The notes under the pieces were generated by a model. The model was not told where the DNA came from. It saw only the letters and a program-made list of their open reading frames with translations, and made no database searches. 64,000 nucleotides of DNA from Myxococcota bacterium (GTDB taxonomy: Bacteria > Myxococcota_A > Polyangia > Polyangiales > JANWZI01). The stretch lies in contig JANWZI010000002.1 of assembly GCA_025054695.1 (NCBI GenBank), positions 1-64,000 on the forward strand, in the 5' to 3' direction. The translations under genes and the position numbers were made by a program. Below are positions 50,149 through 58,244 of the stretch, piece after piece (the stretch's first letter is position 1; every line of letters begins with the position of its first letter).

Positions 50149-50206
50149 GCCTCGGCCTCGGTGTCGAACTCGCACTCGAGCTCGGGCTTCGAGTCCGCTT
50201 CGGGCT
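49885..50206 (+). repeat. GNCTCG hexamer array R10, partly coding
   Basis: Longest array, about 53 units. The first 264 bases are the in-frame 3' end of scpB including its TAG; the remainder is decayed and non-coding. It includes a 96-bp tandem duplication: a block from 49921 recurs at 50017, with about 60 identical bases that include GGACGCGGTCGCCGG. Confidence 0.92.
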
Positions 50207-50298
50207 ACGGTGTCCCTGCGCAACCGCGCACGTCCGGCACGTAGCGGCTGAACGATTCGCGGTGACACCGCCGCGGCGCGGAGCTAGCGTGGCGCCCC

Positions 50299-51138
50299 GT
50301 GCCGCTCGAAGTTCAGTCGGTTGGCCGCACGGTCGGACCGAGGCCGTACGAGCCGCGCTGGCAGGACGTGGTGCTCTACGCCCTCGGCGTCGGTGCCCGG
50401 CGCGACGAGCTCGAGTTCCTCTACGAAAAGCACGGACCCAAGATCCTGCCGACGTTCGCGGTGGTACCCGCCTATCCCGTTGTCGAGGAGCTGTTCGGCC
50501 TCGTCGGTGGCAACCCGCTCGGGCTGGTGCACGGGGGCCAGAGCGTTCGCGTGCATCGCCTCGCACGCCCGCAAGGTCGTTGGCTGACGACCGGCCGGGT
50601 CGAGGGGGTCTACGACCTGCGGCGGCTCGCCACGGCGGTGCTGTCTACGCGCACGGAAGACGACACCGGCACGCTTCTGTTCGAGACGACCTGGACGCTC
50701 GTCTACCGTTTCGACGGCGGCTTCGGCGGCCCACCACCGCCCAGGCGCACGCGGCTGCTGCCCCCGGACCGTTCGCCCCGCTGGCGCCGCATCGAGCGTA
50801 CGGTCGAGGAGCAGGCCCTGCTGTACCGTCTCTCGGGCGATCTCAATCCGCTGCACGCCGATCCCGAAGTCGCGCGGGCAGCCGGATTCGAGGCCCCCAT
50901 CCTGCATGGGCTGTGCACGTTTGGATTCGTCGGGCGCGCCGTGCTGCGTGCCGCGTGCGACGGCGATCCCGAGCGGTTGGTCGCGCTGCACGCCGACTTC
51001 AGCCGGCCCGTGGTGCCGGGGCAGACGCTCGTCGTCGAAGGCTGGGATCCGGACGATGGCCGAATCGCGTTGCGCGTGAGCGTCGAGGAGCGCCCGCAAG
51101 AGCCCGTCCTCACGAACGTCTGGGCCGAGGTTCGCTGA
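50299..51138 (+). CDS. MaoC-like double hot-dog enoyl-CoA hydratase
   Basis: Protein of 279 residues of the peroxisomal-type hydratase 2 class, which hydrates trans-2-enoyl-CoA to the (3R)-hydroxy form. The C-terminal hot-dog domain has the catalytic motif SGDLNPLHADPEVARAAGF with the Asp and His, followed by APILHGLCTFG. The N-terminal hot-dog half is degenerate, as usual. The start is GTG at 50299. It sits between arrays R10 and R11 with no related gene next to it; the acyl-CoA dehydrogenase at the window start may belong to the same pathway. Confidence 0.9.
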   Translation: MPLEVQSVGRTVGPRPYEPRWQDVVLYALGVGARRDELEFLYEKHGPKILPTFAVVPAYPVVEELFGLVGGNPLGLVHGGQSVRVHRLARPQGRWLTTGRVEGVYDLRRLATAVLSTRTEDDTGTLLFETTWTLVYRFDGGFGGPPPPRRTRLLPPDRSPRWRRIERTVEEQALLYRLSGDLNPLHADPEVARAAGFEAPILHGLCTFGFVGRAVLRAACDGDPERLVALHADFSRPVVPGQTLVVEGWDPDDGRIALRVSVEERPQEPVLTNVWAEVR

Positions 51139-51143
51139 CGATT

Positions 51144-51210
51144 CGGCCTCGGACTCGAGCTCGGTCTCGGGCTCGGGCTCGGCGTCGGACACGGACTTGG
51201 CCTCGGGCCG
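51144..51210 (+). repeat. GNCTCG hexamer array R11
   Basis: About 11 units starting five bases after the MaoC gene stop and ending about 75 bases before the next gene. Confidence 0.88.
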
Positions 51211-51284
51211 AGATCGGTGGAGGATTCCGTGCCGCGGGCCGCTGGATGCCCATGACCGACCCGTCGTGATAGAGCGCGGCCGCG

Positions 51285-52454
51285 ATGACCACGACGCACC
51301 GTTTCGACACGCTGGCCGTGCACGCCGGCTACGAGCCCGATCCGGCGACCGGGGCCGTCATGCCTCCCATCCATCTGGCCACGACGTTCGCGCAGCAGGG
51401 ACCGGGCGTGCATCGCGGGTTCGAGTACGCGCGCACGGACAATCCGACGCGGAGGTTGCTCGAGCGCTGTCTCGCCGACCTGGAGGGAGCGCGGTTCGGT
51501 CTGTGTTTCTCCTCGGGATGCGCGGCCCTGGCCACGGTGCTGCACACGCTCGGTCCCGGCGACCACGTCGTCTGCGGCGACGACGTGTACGGCGGCACGC
51601 ACCGGCTGCTGCGGCGCGTGATGGAGCCCCTGGGCGTGGGTGCCGACTTCGTCGATCTGACCGAGCCGCGCCGGTTGCGGGAGGCGATGACGCCACGCAC
51701 GAAGATGGTCTGGATCGAGTCACCGACCAATCCGCTCCTCAAGGTGCTCGACATCGCCGCGCTGGCCGAGATCGCCCACGCCGCGGGCGCGCGCCTCGGC
51801 GTCGACAACACGTTCGCGACGCCCGCCCTTCAGCGCCCGCTCGAGCTCGGCGCCGATCTCGTGCTGCACTCGACCACCAAGTACCTCAACGGCCACTCGG
51901 ACGTCGTGGGGGGCTTCGTCGCGACGAACGACGAGGCGCTCGCCGAGCGGCTGCGCTTCCTTCAGAACGCGATCGGAGCCGTTCCCTCGCCCTTCGACTG
52001 CTTCCTCGTCCTGCGCGGCGTGCGCACCCTCCCCGTGCGCATGCGCCGGCACTGCGAGTCGGCGACCCAGCTTGCCCTGTGGCTCGCCGCGCATCCCGCG
52101 GTCGAACGAGTCCACTATCCCGGTCTGCCCTCGCATCCGGGCCACGCGCTCGCCTGCCGTCAGATGCGCGCTCCCGGGGGCATGATCTCGTTCGTGGTGC
52201 GCGGTGGACTGCCGGCGGCGCGCGCGCTGCTCGAATCGACACGTCTGTTCACGTGTGCCGAGAGCCTCGGCGGCGTCGAATCGCTGATCGAGTCACCGCC
52301 GCTGATGACCCACGGTTCGATCCCGGCCGCCGAGCGCGAGCGCGTGGGCATCGTCGACGGCCTGGTGCGCGTCTCGGTCGGCCTGGAGGACGTCGACGAC
52401 CTGCGCGACGATCTGGCGCACGCGCTCGAGGTGACTTCGCGCGGCGCGCGCTGA
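51285..52454 (+). CDS. Cys/Met-metabolism PLP enzyme (cystathionine gamma-synthase or lyase)
   Basis: PLP-dependent enzyme of 389 residues. The landmarks are YARTDNPTR (cofactor phosphate binding), [25 protein letters not shown], and the PLP-Lys block [20 protein letters not shown] near residue 200. The C-terminal half has [18 protein letters not shown]. This fits cystathionine gamma-synthase or gamma-lyase; the sequence alone does not separate synthesis from breakdown. No Met or Cys pathway gene is adjacent. Confidence 0.92.
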   Translation: MTTTHRFDTLAVHAGYEPDPATGAVMPPIHLATTFAQQGPGVHRGFEYARTDNPTRRLLERCLADLEGARFGLCFSSGCAALATVLHTLGPGDHVVCGDDVYGGTHRLLRRVMEPLGVGADFVDLTEPRRLREAMTPRTKMVWIESPTNPLLKVLDIAALAEIAHAAGARLGVDNTFATPALQRPLELGADLVLHSTTKYLNGHSDVVGGFVATNDEALAERLRFLQNAIGAVPSPFDCFLVLRGVRTLPVRMRRHCESATQLALWLAAHPAVERVHYPGLPSHPGHALACRQMRAPGGMISFVVRGGLPAARALLESTRLFTCAESLGGVESLIESPPLMTHGSIPAAERERVGIVDGLVRVSVGLEDVDDLRDDLAHALEVTSRGAR

Positions 52455-52477
52455 CGTCACGAGCCGTTCCTGCCCCG

Positions 52478-54301
52478 TCACGGAGCGTCCGAGCGCAGCC
52501 GCCGGGCGAGTTCCTCCAGCCGCTCGTTGGCGTCCTCGTGGCGACCATCGAGGTGCGCCTCGAGCGCCGCCGTCGCCAGCGCGTCGAGGGACGCGGCGTC
52601 GGGCCGGCTCGCCCGCGCGCGATCGAGCAGCGCCCCGATGCGACGGAGCTTGCGCGAGACGAACGCGGCGTCGACGCGCAACCGTGCAACGCGCGCCTCG
52701 AGCTCCGCGAGCAGCCGCCCGGACCGTTCGACGTCGCCCTGGCCGATCGCGGCTTCGACGTCGTTCATGAGCCGGCGATCGCCGTCGTCGAGATCGAGCG
52801 GCTCGATGCGCCGCCGCCTCAGTCCTTCCCGCACCTCGTGCAGCCGTCGGCTCAGCTCGCGAACGTGCGGCTCGCGGTCCGCTCCTTCGGTTTCGGTGAC
52901 GGTGTCGGGTTCCGGAGCCGGTGCCGGCGTCTGCGTCGTCCGCCCGCTTCGCTCCTCGTCCCTCGCGCTCCCTCGCGTGCCTCGAGCGGGTTGGACGACC
53001 AGGCGAAGGCCCTTGCCCGGTCGAGCCGATGCCGCTCCCGCTTCGAGCCTCGGTCCATCGGATCGCTGCGTCGCTTCGGACGGTCTGGAGAGCTGGGTGG
53101 GCGCCGACGTCGCGTGCACCGCGGTGGGCCCCCGCCCTCTCTCCGTCGACGGCGCGGGGACGGGCGTGTTCGGTTCTTGCGTCGTCGAAGCGATCGGAGG
53201 CGACGCTTGCACCGATGGGGCCGCGTTGCCCACGGCGACGCGCCGCTGCAGCCACCATGCGACCGGCAGCAACACGCCGGCGAGCGCCACGCCCACGCTC
53301 AACCGCCACGTCCATCGCCGCCTCGCGGGACCGCTTCGGGCCTGCTCCACGTGCATCGGTGCCTTCCCGCTGCCCTCCGCGGGCAAGGGAAACGCCGCCG
53401 CGGCGAGTCGCGCGAGCGTTTCGCGTGCCGGTCCCAGTCGCTCCTGGAGCCGGTCGAGCGCCTCGCGCATCGCGCGCGCGGTCGGCCATCGCTCCTCGGG
53501 AAAGCGCCGCAGCGCGCGCTCGAGCACCGGATCGAGCACGGCCGCCTCGGGGACGAGCGCGCCCGCCGGACGCCACGGCGGATCCTCGGCCAGACGCAGC
53601 AGGGCCGGCTCGTCGTCGGCCTGCAGCCAGCGCGCGCCGGTCGCCAGCTCCCAGAGCACCGCGCCGAGCGCGTACAGATCGGTGCGCGCATCGAGCGCCG
53701 AGCCGGTGGCCTGTTCCGGAGAAATGTAAGCAAGCTTACCTTTCACGACGCCCGTTCGCGTGCGTCCCGGCCTGCGCGCCGATCGCGCGATGCCGAAGTC
53801 GCCGAGCACGATGCGCCCTTCCCGCGAGACGAGCACGTTGTCGGGCGAGACGTCGCGATGCACGACCTCGAGCCGCGTCCCGTCCGCGGCGCGTGCTTCG
53901 TGGACGTGCTCGAGCGCGCCGAGCAGCGCGCGGCCGATCTCGACCACCACGGGCACCGGCAGCCTTCCGCCTGCGTGGGCGCAGAGCGCGGCCAGCGTGC
54001 CCCCCTGCACCCGTTCGAGCGCCATCCAGGGCTGGCCCTGCTCCTCGCCGTGCTCGAGCACGCGCACGAGTCCCTCGCCCCGCAGCACGCTCCCGAGCTC
54101 GGCCTCGTGGCGCCAGGCGATCGCGACCTCGGGATCAGCACGCAGATGCGGCAGCAGCACCTTGACGACCGCCGGCGCGAGCCGGCCCTCCTCGTCGTCG
54201 GCCTCGAACACCTCGGCCATCCCGCCGACCGCGATGCGCCGTCCCAGTCGCCAGCGGCCGACCCGCGCCCCCTCGGCGAGCTCACGCCGGACCGAGTCCA
54301 T
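52478..54301 (-). CDS. Ser/Thr protein kinase paired with FHA regulator
   Basis: Kinase of 607 residues. The kinase domain covers about 15-275: [11 protein letters not shown], Lys in AVVKVLLP, catalytic loop [17 protein letters not shown], and [11 protein letters not shown] membrane helix follows near 335-355 ([17 protein letters not shown]). The outer part is a Pro/Ser/Thr-rich linker and a helical, charged C-terminal region of about 150 residues (likely coiled coil). The ATG overlaps the 3' end of the sigma-54 activator gene by 20 bases, so the two are translated as a pair. Confidence 0.92.
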   Translation of the reverse strand: MDSVRRELAEGARVGRWRLGRRIAVGGMAEVFEADDEEGRLAPAVVKVLLPHLRADPEVAIAWRHEAELGSVLRGEGLVRVLEHGEEQGQPWMALERVQGGTLAALCAHAGGRLPVPVVVEIGRALLGALEHVHEARAADGTRLEVVHRDVSPDNVLVSREGRIVLGDFGIARSARRPGRTRTGVVKGKLAYISPEQATGSALDARTDLYALGAVLWELATGARWLQADDEPALLRLAEDPPWRPAGALVPEAAVLDPVLERALRRFPEERWPTARAMREALDRLQERLGPARETLARLAAAAFPLPAEGSGKAPMHVEQARSGPARRRWTWRLSVGVALAGVLLPVAWWLQRRVAVGNAAPSVQASPPIASTTQEPNTPVPAPSTERGRGPTAVHATSAPTQLSRPSEATQRSDGPRLEAGAASARPGKGLRLVVQPARGTRGSARDEERSGRTTQTPAPAPEPDTVTETEGADREPHVRELSRRLHEVREGLRRRRIEPLDLDDGDRRLMNDVEAAIGQGDVERSGRLLAELEARVARLRVDAAFVSRKLRRIGALLDRARASRPDAASLDALATAALEAHLDGRHEDANERLEELARRLRSDAP

Positions 54302-55634
54302 GCTTGTGCATCAGCCGGTAGCACGTCTGCCGGGACAGGCCCGCGACGCGTGCCGCTTCCGTGATGTTGCCGCCGTGGGCGTGGAGCAGCCGCTCCAGAT
54401 AGGCGCGCTCGAAGCGTTCGATCCAGCGCTCCTTGGCCTCGTGATACGGCAGCGAGACGTCCGGCATGGCCCCGGCGTCCGCAACGCCCGAGCGCGGCTG
54501 CCGATCACCCGCACGCAGTTCGGCTGTCGCTACCTCGGGCAGCACGAGCCAGCGCTCGACGAAGTTGCGCAGCTCACGGACGTTGCCCGGCCAATCGTGC
54601 GCCTCGAGCACGCGCAGCACATCGGGGGGCAGTTCCGGGGCCCGCTCCCCGGCGGCCCGCACCGCGAAGTGGCGTGCGAGGCGCGCGATCTCCTCGCGGC
54701 GCTCGCGCAGCGGCGGCAGACGCACCGTGACCACCGCGAGCCGGAAGTAGAGGTCCTGTCGGAACCGCCCCGCGCGCACTTCCTCTTCGAGGTTGCGGTT
54801 CGTGGACGCGACGACGCGCACGTCGACGGGCCGCTCGGCCACCTCCCCGAGCCGCACAACACAACGCTGCTCCAGGACGCGCAACAGCTTCGGCTGCAAT
54901 TCGATGGGCAACTCGCCGATCTCGTCGAGCACGAGCGTGCCGCCGTGCGCCGCCTCGAAGCATCCGGCGCGCGCCTCGGTGGCTCCCGTGAACGCGCCCC
55001 GCGCGTGCCCGAAGAGCTGACTTTCGACGAGCGTCGGGCTCGCGGCCCCCGCGTCGAAGACGACGAACGGCCCCTCGCGGCGCGCCGAACGCTCGTGCAA
55101 CGCGCGCGCGGCCAGTTCCTTGCCCGTGCCCGACTCGCCGAGCAGCAGCACCGTCGCATCCGAGCGCGCGGCCGCCTCGAGCATCGCGAACACGGCGCGC
55201 ATTGCGGGAGAGTGCCCGAGCAGCCCCCCGAAGTTGGTGGCCCGCGACAGCGCGAGCGTGCGCTCTTCGCCGGTCTGCTCGACGCGCAGCACGCTCTGCC
55301 CGACGCGAATCGAAGCGGGCTGACGCAGATGCACCACGCCGACGCGCAGCTCCTCGACGTACGTGCCGTTCGTGCTGCCCAGGTCGCGCACGCACAATCC
55401 CTGCTCGTCGACCACGAGCTGCACGTGTCGCGACGAGACCGCCGGGTCGGACAGGACGAGGTCGCAGCAAGCGTCCGCGCCCACCGTGAGCGGTACCGGC
55501 CCCACCTCCACCGCGCGGCCTGCATCGGGACCTTCGACGACCGTCAGCCGGGCCGGTCGCACGAGCCAGGACGACTGGCCTCGGACGTCGGTGAGGATGC
55601 GCGTCCCCGGCCCCGCGGTGCGCGGACCGCTCAT
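54282..55634 (-). CDS. Sigma-54 dependent activator with N-terminal FHA domain
   Basis: Regulator of 450 residues. The FHA domain is at about 30-120, with [12 protein letters not shown] and [15 protein letters not shown], which binds phosphothreonine. The AAA+ domain (about 140-360) has Walker A GESGTGKE, the sigma-54 contact loop GAFTGA, and Walker [13 protein letters not shown]. The C-terminal Fis-type helix-turn-helix is [20 protein letters not shown]. There is no receiver domain: the signal most likely comes as phosphorylation sensed through the FHA domain, possibly by the kinase encoded next to it. Target genes are not known; I did not find a convincing -24/-12 site nearby. Confidence 0.95.
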   Translation of the reverse strand: MSGPRTAGPGTRILTDVRGQSSWLVRPARLTVVEGPDAGRAVEVGPVPLTVGADACCDLVLSDPAVSSRHVQLVVDEQGLCVRDLGSTNGTYVEELRVGVVHLRQPASIRVGQSVLRVEQTGEERTLALSRATNFGGLLGHSPAMRAVFAMLEAAARSDATVLLLGESGTGKELAARALHERSARREGPFVVFDAGAASPTLVESQLFGHARGAFTGATEARAGCFEAAHGGTLVLDEIGELPIELQPKLLRVLEQRCVVRLGEVAERPVDVRVVASTNRNLEEEVRAGRFRQDLYFRLAVVTVRLPPLRERREEIARLARHFAVRAAGERAPELPPDVLRVLEAHDWPGNVRELRNFVERWLVLPEVATAELRAGDRQPRSGVADAGAMPDVSLPYHEAKERWIERFERAYLERLLHAHGGNITEAARVAGLSRQTCYRLMHKHGLGPA

Positions 55635-55709
55635 GCGTACATCCTACCGCGCCGAGCCCGACGCGCATGAACGCCGCGTTCGCCGCGGGCAACGCACGAT
55701 ACGAAGCGC

Positions 55710-56231
55710 ATGCGCGCGCTCGCACGCCTCGTCGCAGTCGTCGTGGGTTGCACGGTCGCTTCGGCCATGCGCGTGCAGGCGCAACCCCCCACGCCCCCTC
55801 CGACGGTGGCGGACGACGCCCGGCAAGTTGCGTACTGGACGCGCCGTGCGGAAAGCGCCGCGCGCGCCGCGATGAGCCGTCTCGACGAGGCTCGGACCGC
55901 TCGCCGTCCGAGCGCCTCGCGATGCCTCGACGAGGCGATCAGCCGCCTGCACGCCCTGCTCCGCCGGCTCGAGGCACTGCGTGAGCGGCACGCGCAGGCC
56001 GTCGCCCAGGGCGACGAGGCGCAACGGCGTCGGCTCTTCGAGGCAATGCGGTTGGCGAGCCTCGATCTCGGACGCCTCGAGTGGCACGCGCACCGCTGCA
56101 CGGACAGCGTGCCCCGAGGCGCCGGCCCGACGCGGGTCGAGGTCGTGGTCGATGGGTACGCGCCCAACGCGGCAGCCGGCGAGGACACCGACCGATTCGG
56201 GGCGAGCGAATCTCCCGACGACCGCTTCTGA
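55710..56231 (+). CDS. Secreted helical protein of unknown function
   Basis: Protein of 173 residues with a signal peptide (LARLVAVVVGCTVASAMRVQAQ, cut after AQA or AQ). The mature part is mostly a long charged helix (SRLHALLRRLEALRERHAQAVAQ), possibly coiled coil, with two Cys. It lies divergently from the FHA regulator with 75 bases between. No family is recognised. Confidence 0.6.
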   Translation: MRALARLVAVVVGCTVASAMRVQAQPPTPPPTVADDARQVAYWTRRAESAARAAMSRLDEARTARRPSASRCLDEAISRLHALLRRLEALRERHAQAVAQGDEAQRRRLFEAMRLASLDLGRLEWHAHRCTDSVPRGAGPTRVEVVVDGYAPNAAAGEDTDRFGASESPDDRF

Positions 56232-56420
56232 TCCGCGCCCGGTCGGTCGATCGACCGGCGTGATGGGCTCGCGCGACCGACCTCGAGCCGCCACGCGGTT
56301 TCGTCTCCGTTGCCGCCGCAACACCGTCGACGCAAGGGGCGAGAGCGAGGCTGCGCGGATCGCGAGGGGATCGAGGACGAAAAATGGACCGTGCACGCTG
56401 CGTGTGCGAGGCATCTCGGC

Positions 56421-58121
56421 GTGCTCCGACGCGCCGGTCGGGTTCTGGTCGCGTGCTGGCTCGCGGCGCCGGGGTGCGCGCCTGCGCCGACGGAGCGTTC
56501 GACCGGGGAGCTGGCGTTTCGGGGCCCGAACGCGGGCAGGGCCGCCGCGCCCGCGCGCGACCGAAGGGCGCCGACCGCGAATCGACCGGAACCTCCGCCG
56601 GGCGCGGCGCTGCCCACGAGCTCGGCCAGTACGGGGATCCCGAGCGCGGGCGAGGTCCCGGTGGCGGTCGACGGCGCGCGTGCATCCCAGCCAGCTGCCG
56701 TCCCCCCGCCCCCCTCGGAGACGGAACGGCGCGACGACGGCTTCGAGGCGGCGTTCCCGCTGCATGGCGTCGTGACGCATTTTCTCGCGCAGGTCTTCGG
56801 CGAGCCGGCCGCAGGCGCCCGCGTCGTCGGTTACATGCGGCGGGGCACGCAGTATCGCGCCAGTTTGCCGCGCGGTCGCAACGGATGCCCCGGAGGCTGG
56901 CACGAGGTGCCCGGGGGCGGCTTCGTCTGTCATGGATCGGGCCACCTCGTCGGCCCCGTTCCGCAGACGTTCGAGCCGTCTCCGGTTCCGCCCGCGCTCG
57001 ACGATGCGCTTCCCTACGCGTACGCGTACACGGCGCGTGACGGCGTGCCGCAATACTGGCAACTTCCCACGTCCGCGGACGAACACCAGGTGGCGGCGGT
57101 GCTCGCGAGCTGGCCGCAGGTCCCTTCGAGCTCGGGCGTCCCGCCCGACGCGGGCGCCCCCGCAGCCCCGACGAGCGAGAACGAGAGCACTTCACGCGCC
57201 GACGCCGTCGAGGCCCCGCTGCCCCCCGGCAGTCGTCCGGAACCCTCCCAGCCACACGTGCCTGCCGCGACGGACGCCGGCGTGCCTGCGCTTCCAGCCA
57301 TCCTGCGCACGCGGATGCTCCGGGGCTTCTACGTCAGCGTCGACGGCCTCGAGGAAACCGTCGAGGGCCGCCGCTTCGTGCGCACCGTGCGCGGGGCCTA
57401 CGTGCGCGAATCGGACCTGCTGCCGAACCGACCCCCCTCGAGTCGGGGCGTACGACTCGGCGGCAGCTGGCAACTGCCGATCGCGATCGTCTATCGCACC
57501 GGCGCGCGCCGCTACGCGCGCGATCCGGCCCACGGTCGCCTCATCGACCAGGGAACCATCGAGCGACACACCGCGCTGCGCGTCGCGGACGAGCGCCTCG
57601 TCGTCGGCGATCGCGTCTACGTCGCCTCGCCCGAGGGGATCCTGGTGCGCGATGGGGTCGTGCGCCTGATCCGACGCATCGGGCGACCGCCCGGTGTGCC
57701 TGCGACCGCTCGCTGGATCCACGTGGACCTCTCGGACCAGAGTCTCGTCGCCTACGAAGGCGACGAGCCCGTCTTCGCCACGCTCGTCTCCAGCGGCAAG
57801 GAGGGCTACGCGACCCCCGTCGGGCTGTTTCGAATCCAGTCGAAACACGTCTCGACGACGATGGACGACGAGGCCGCCCCCGACGGCGCCTATTCCATCG
57901 AGGACGTGCCCTGGACGATGTACTTCCACGGCAACTACGCGCTGCACGGCGCGTTCTGGCACTACACGTTCGGCCGCACCCGTAGCCACGGCTGCGTCAA
58001 CCTCTCGCCTGCCGACGCCCGCTGGCTGTTCGCCTGGTCCGAGCCCGCCCTGCCGCCTGGCTGGCACGGCGTGTTCGCCGACCGTCGACGCCCGGGCAGC
58101 TTCGTCTACGTGACCGAGTAG
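56421..58121 (+). CDS. L,D-transpeptidase (YkuD domain) lipoprotein
   Basis: Cell-wall enzyme of about 566 residues. The signal MLRRAGRVLVACWLAAPGC points to a lipoprotein. A proline-rich linker and an SH3-like middle part follow. The YkuD domain spans about 430-560, starting WIHVDLSDQSLVAYEGDEPV. The catalytic motif is FHGNYALHGAFWH then RSHGCVNLSPADARWLF with the nucleophile Cys near 525. It cross-links peptidoglycan stems or attaches proteins to them. The GTG at 56421 is chosen because GAGG lies nine bases before and it gives a compact signal; GTG at 56391 is possible. The 189-base gap upstream contains the palindrome CGGTCGATCGACCG at 56244-56257. Confidence 0.88.
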   Translation: MLRRAGRVLVACWLAAPGCAPAPTERSTGELAFRGPNAGRAAAPARDRRAPTANRPEPPPGAALPTSSASTGIPSAGEVPVAVDGARASQPAAVPPPPSETERRDDGFEAAFPLHGVVTHFLAQVFGEPAAGARVVGYMRRGTQYRASLPRGRNGCPGGWHEVPGGGFVCHGSGHLVGPVPQTFEPSPVPPALDDALPYAYAYTARDGVPQYWQLPTSADEHQVAAVLASWPQVPSSSGVPPDAGAPAAPTSENESTSRADAVEAPLPPGSRPEPSQPHVPAATDAGVPALPAILRTRMLRGFYVSVDGLEETVEGRRFVRTVRGAYVRESDLLPNRPPSSRGVRLGGSWQLPIAIVYRTGARRYARDPAHGRLIDQGTIERHTALRVADERLVVGDRVYVASPEGILVRDGVVRLIRRIGRPPGVPATARWIHVDLSDQSLVAYEGDEPVFATLVSSGKEGYATPVGLFRIQSKHVSTTMDDEAAPDGAYSIEDVPWTMYFHGNYALHGAFWHYTFGRTRSHGCVNLSPADARWLFAWSEPALPPGWHGVFADRRRPGSFVYVTE

Positions 58122-58183
58122 GGTGTCGCGCGCACGGGCGAGGTGTGCGCCGCGTCCTATTCCGAGCGGACGCCGGGACCGTG

Positions 58184-58240
58184 ACCGAGCCCGAGTTCGA
58201 GCTCCAGTCCGAGCGCGAGTCCCAGTTCGAGCCCGAATTC
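58184..58240 (+). repeat. CGAGNC hexamer array R12
   Basis: Short array of nine to ten units, partly decayed, between the transpeptidase and the P-type-ATPase-like gene. It ends four bases before the next ATG, so it lies across the expected ribosome-binding region. Confidence 0.85.
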
Positions 58241-58244
58241 ATCG

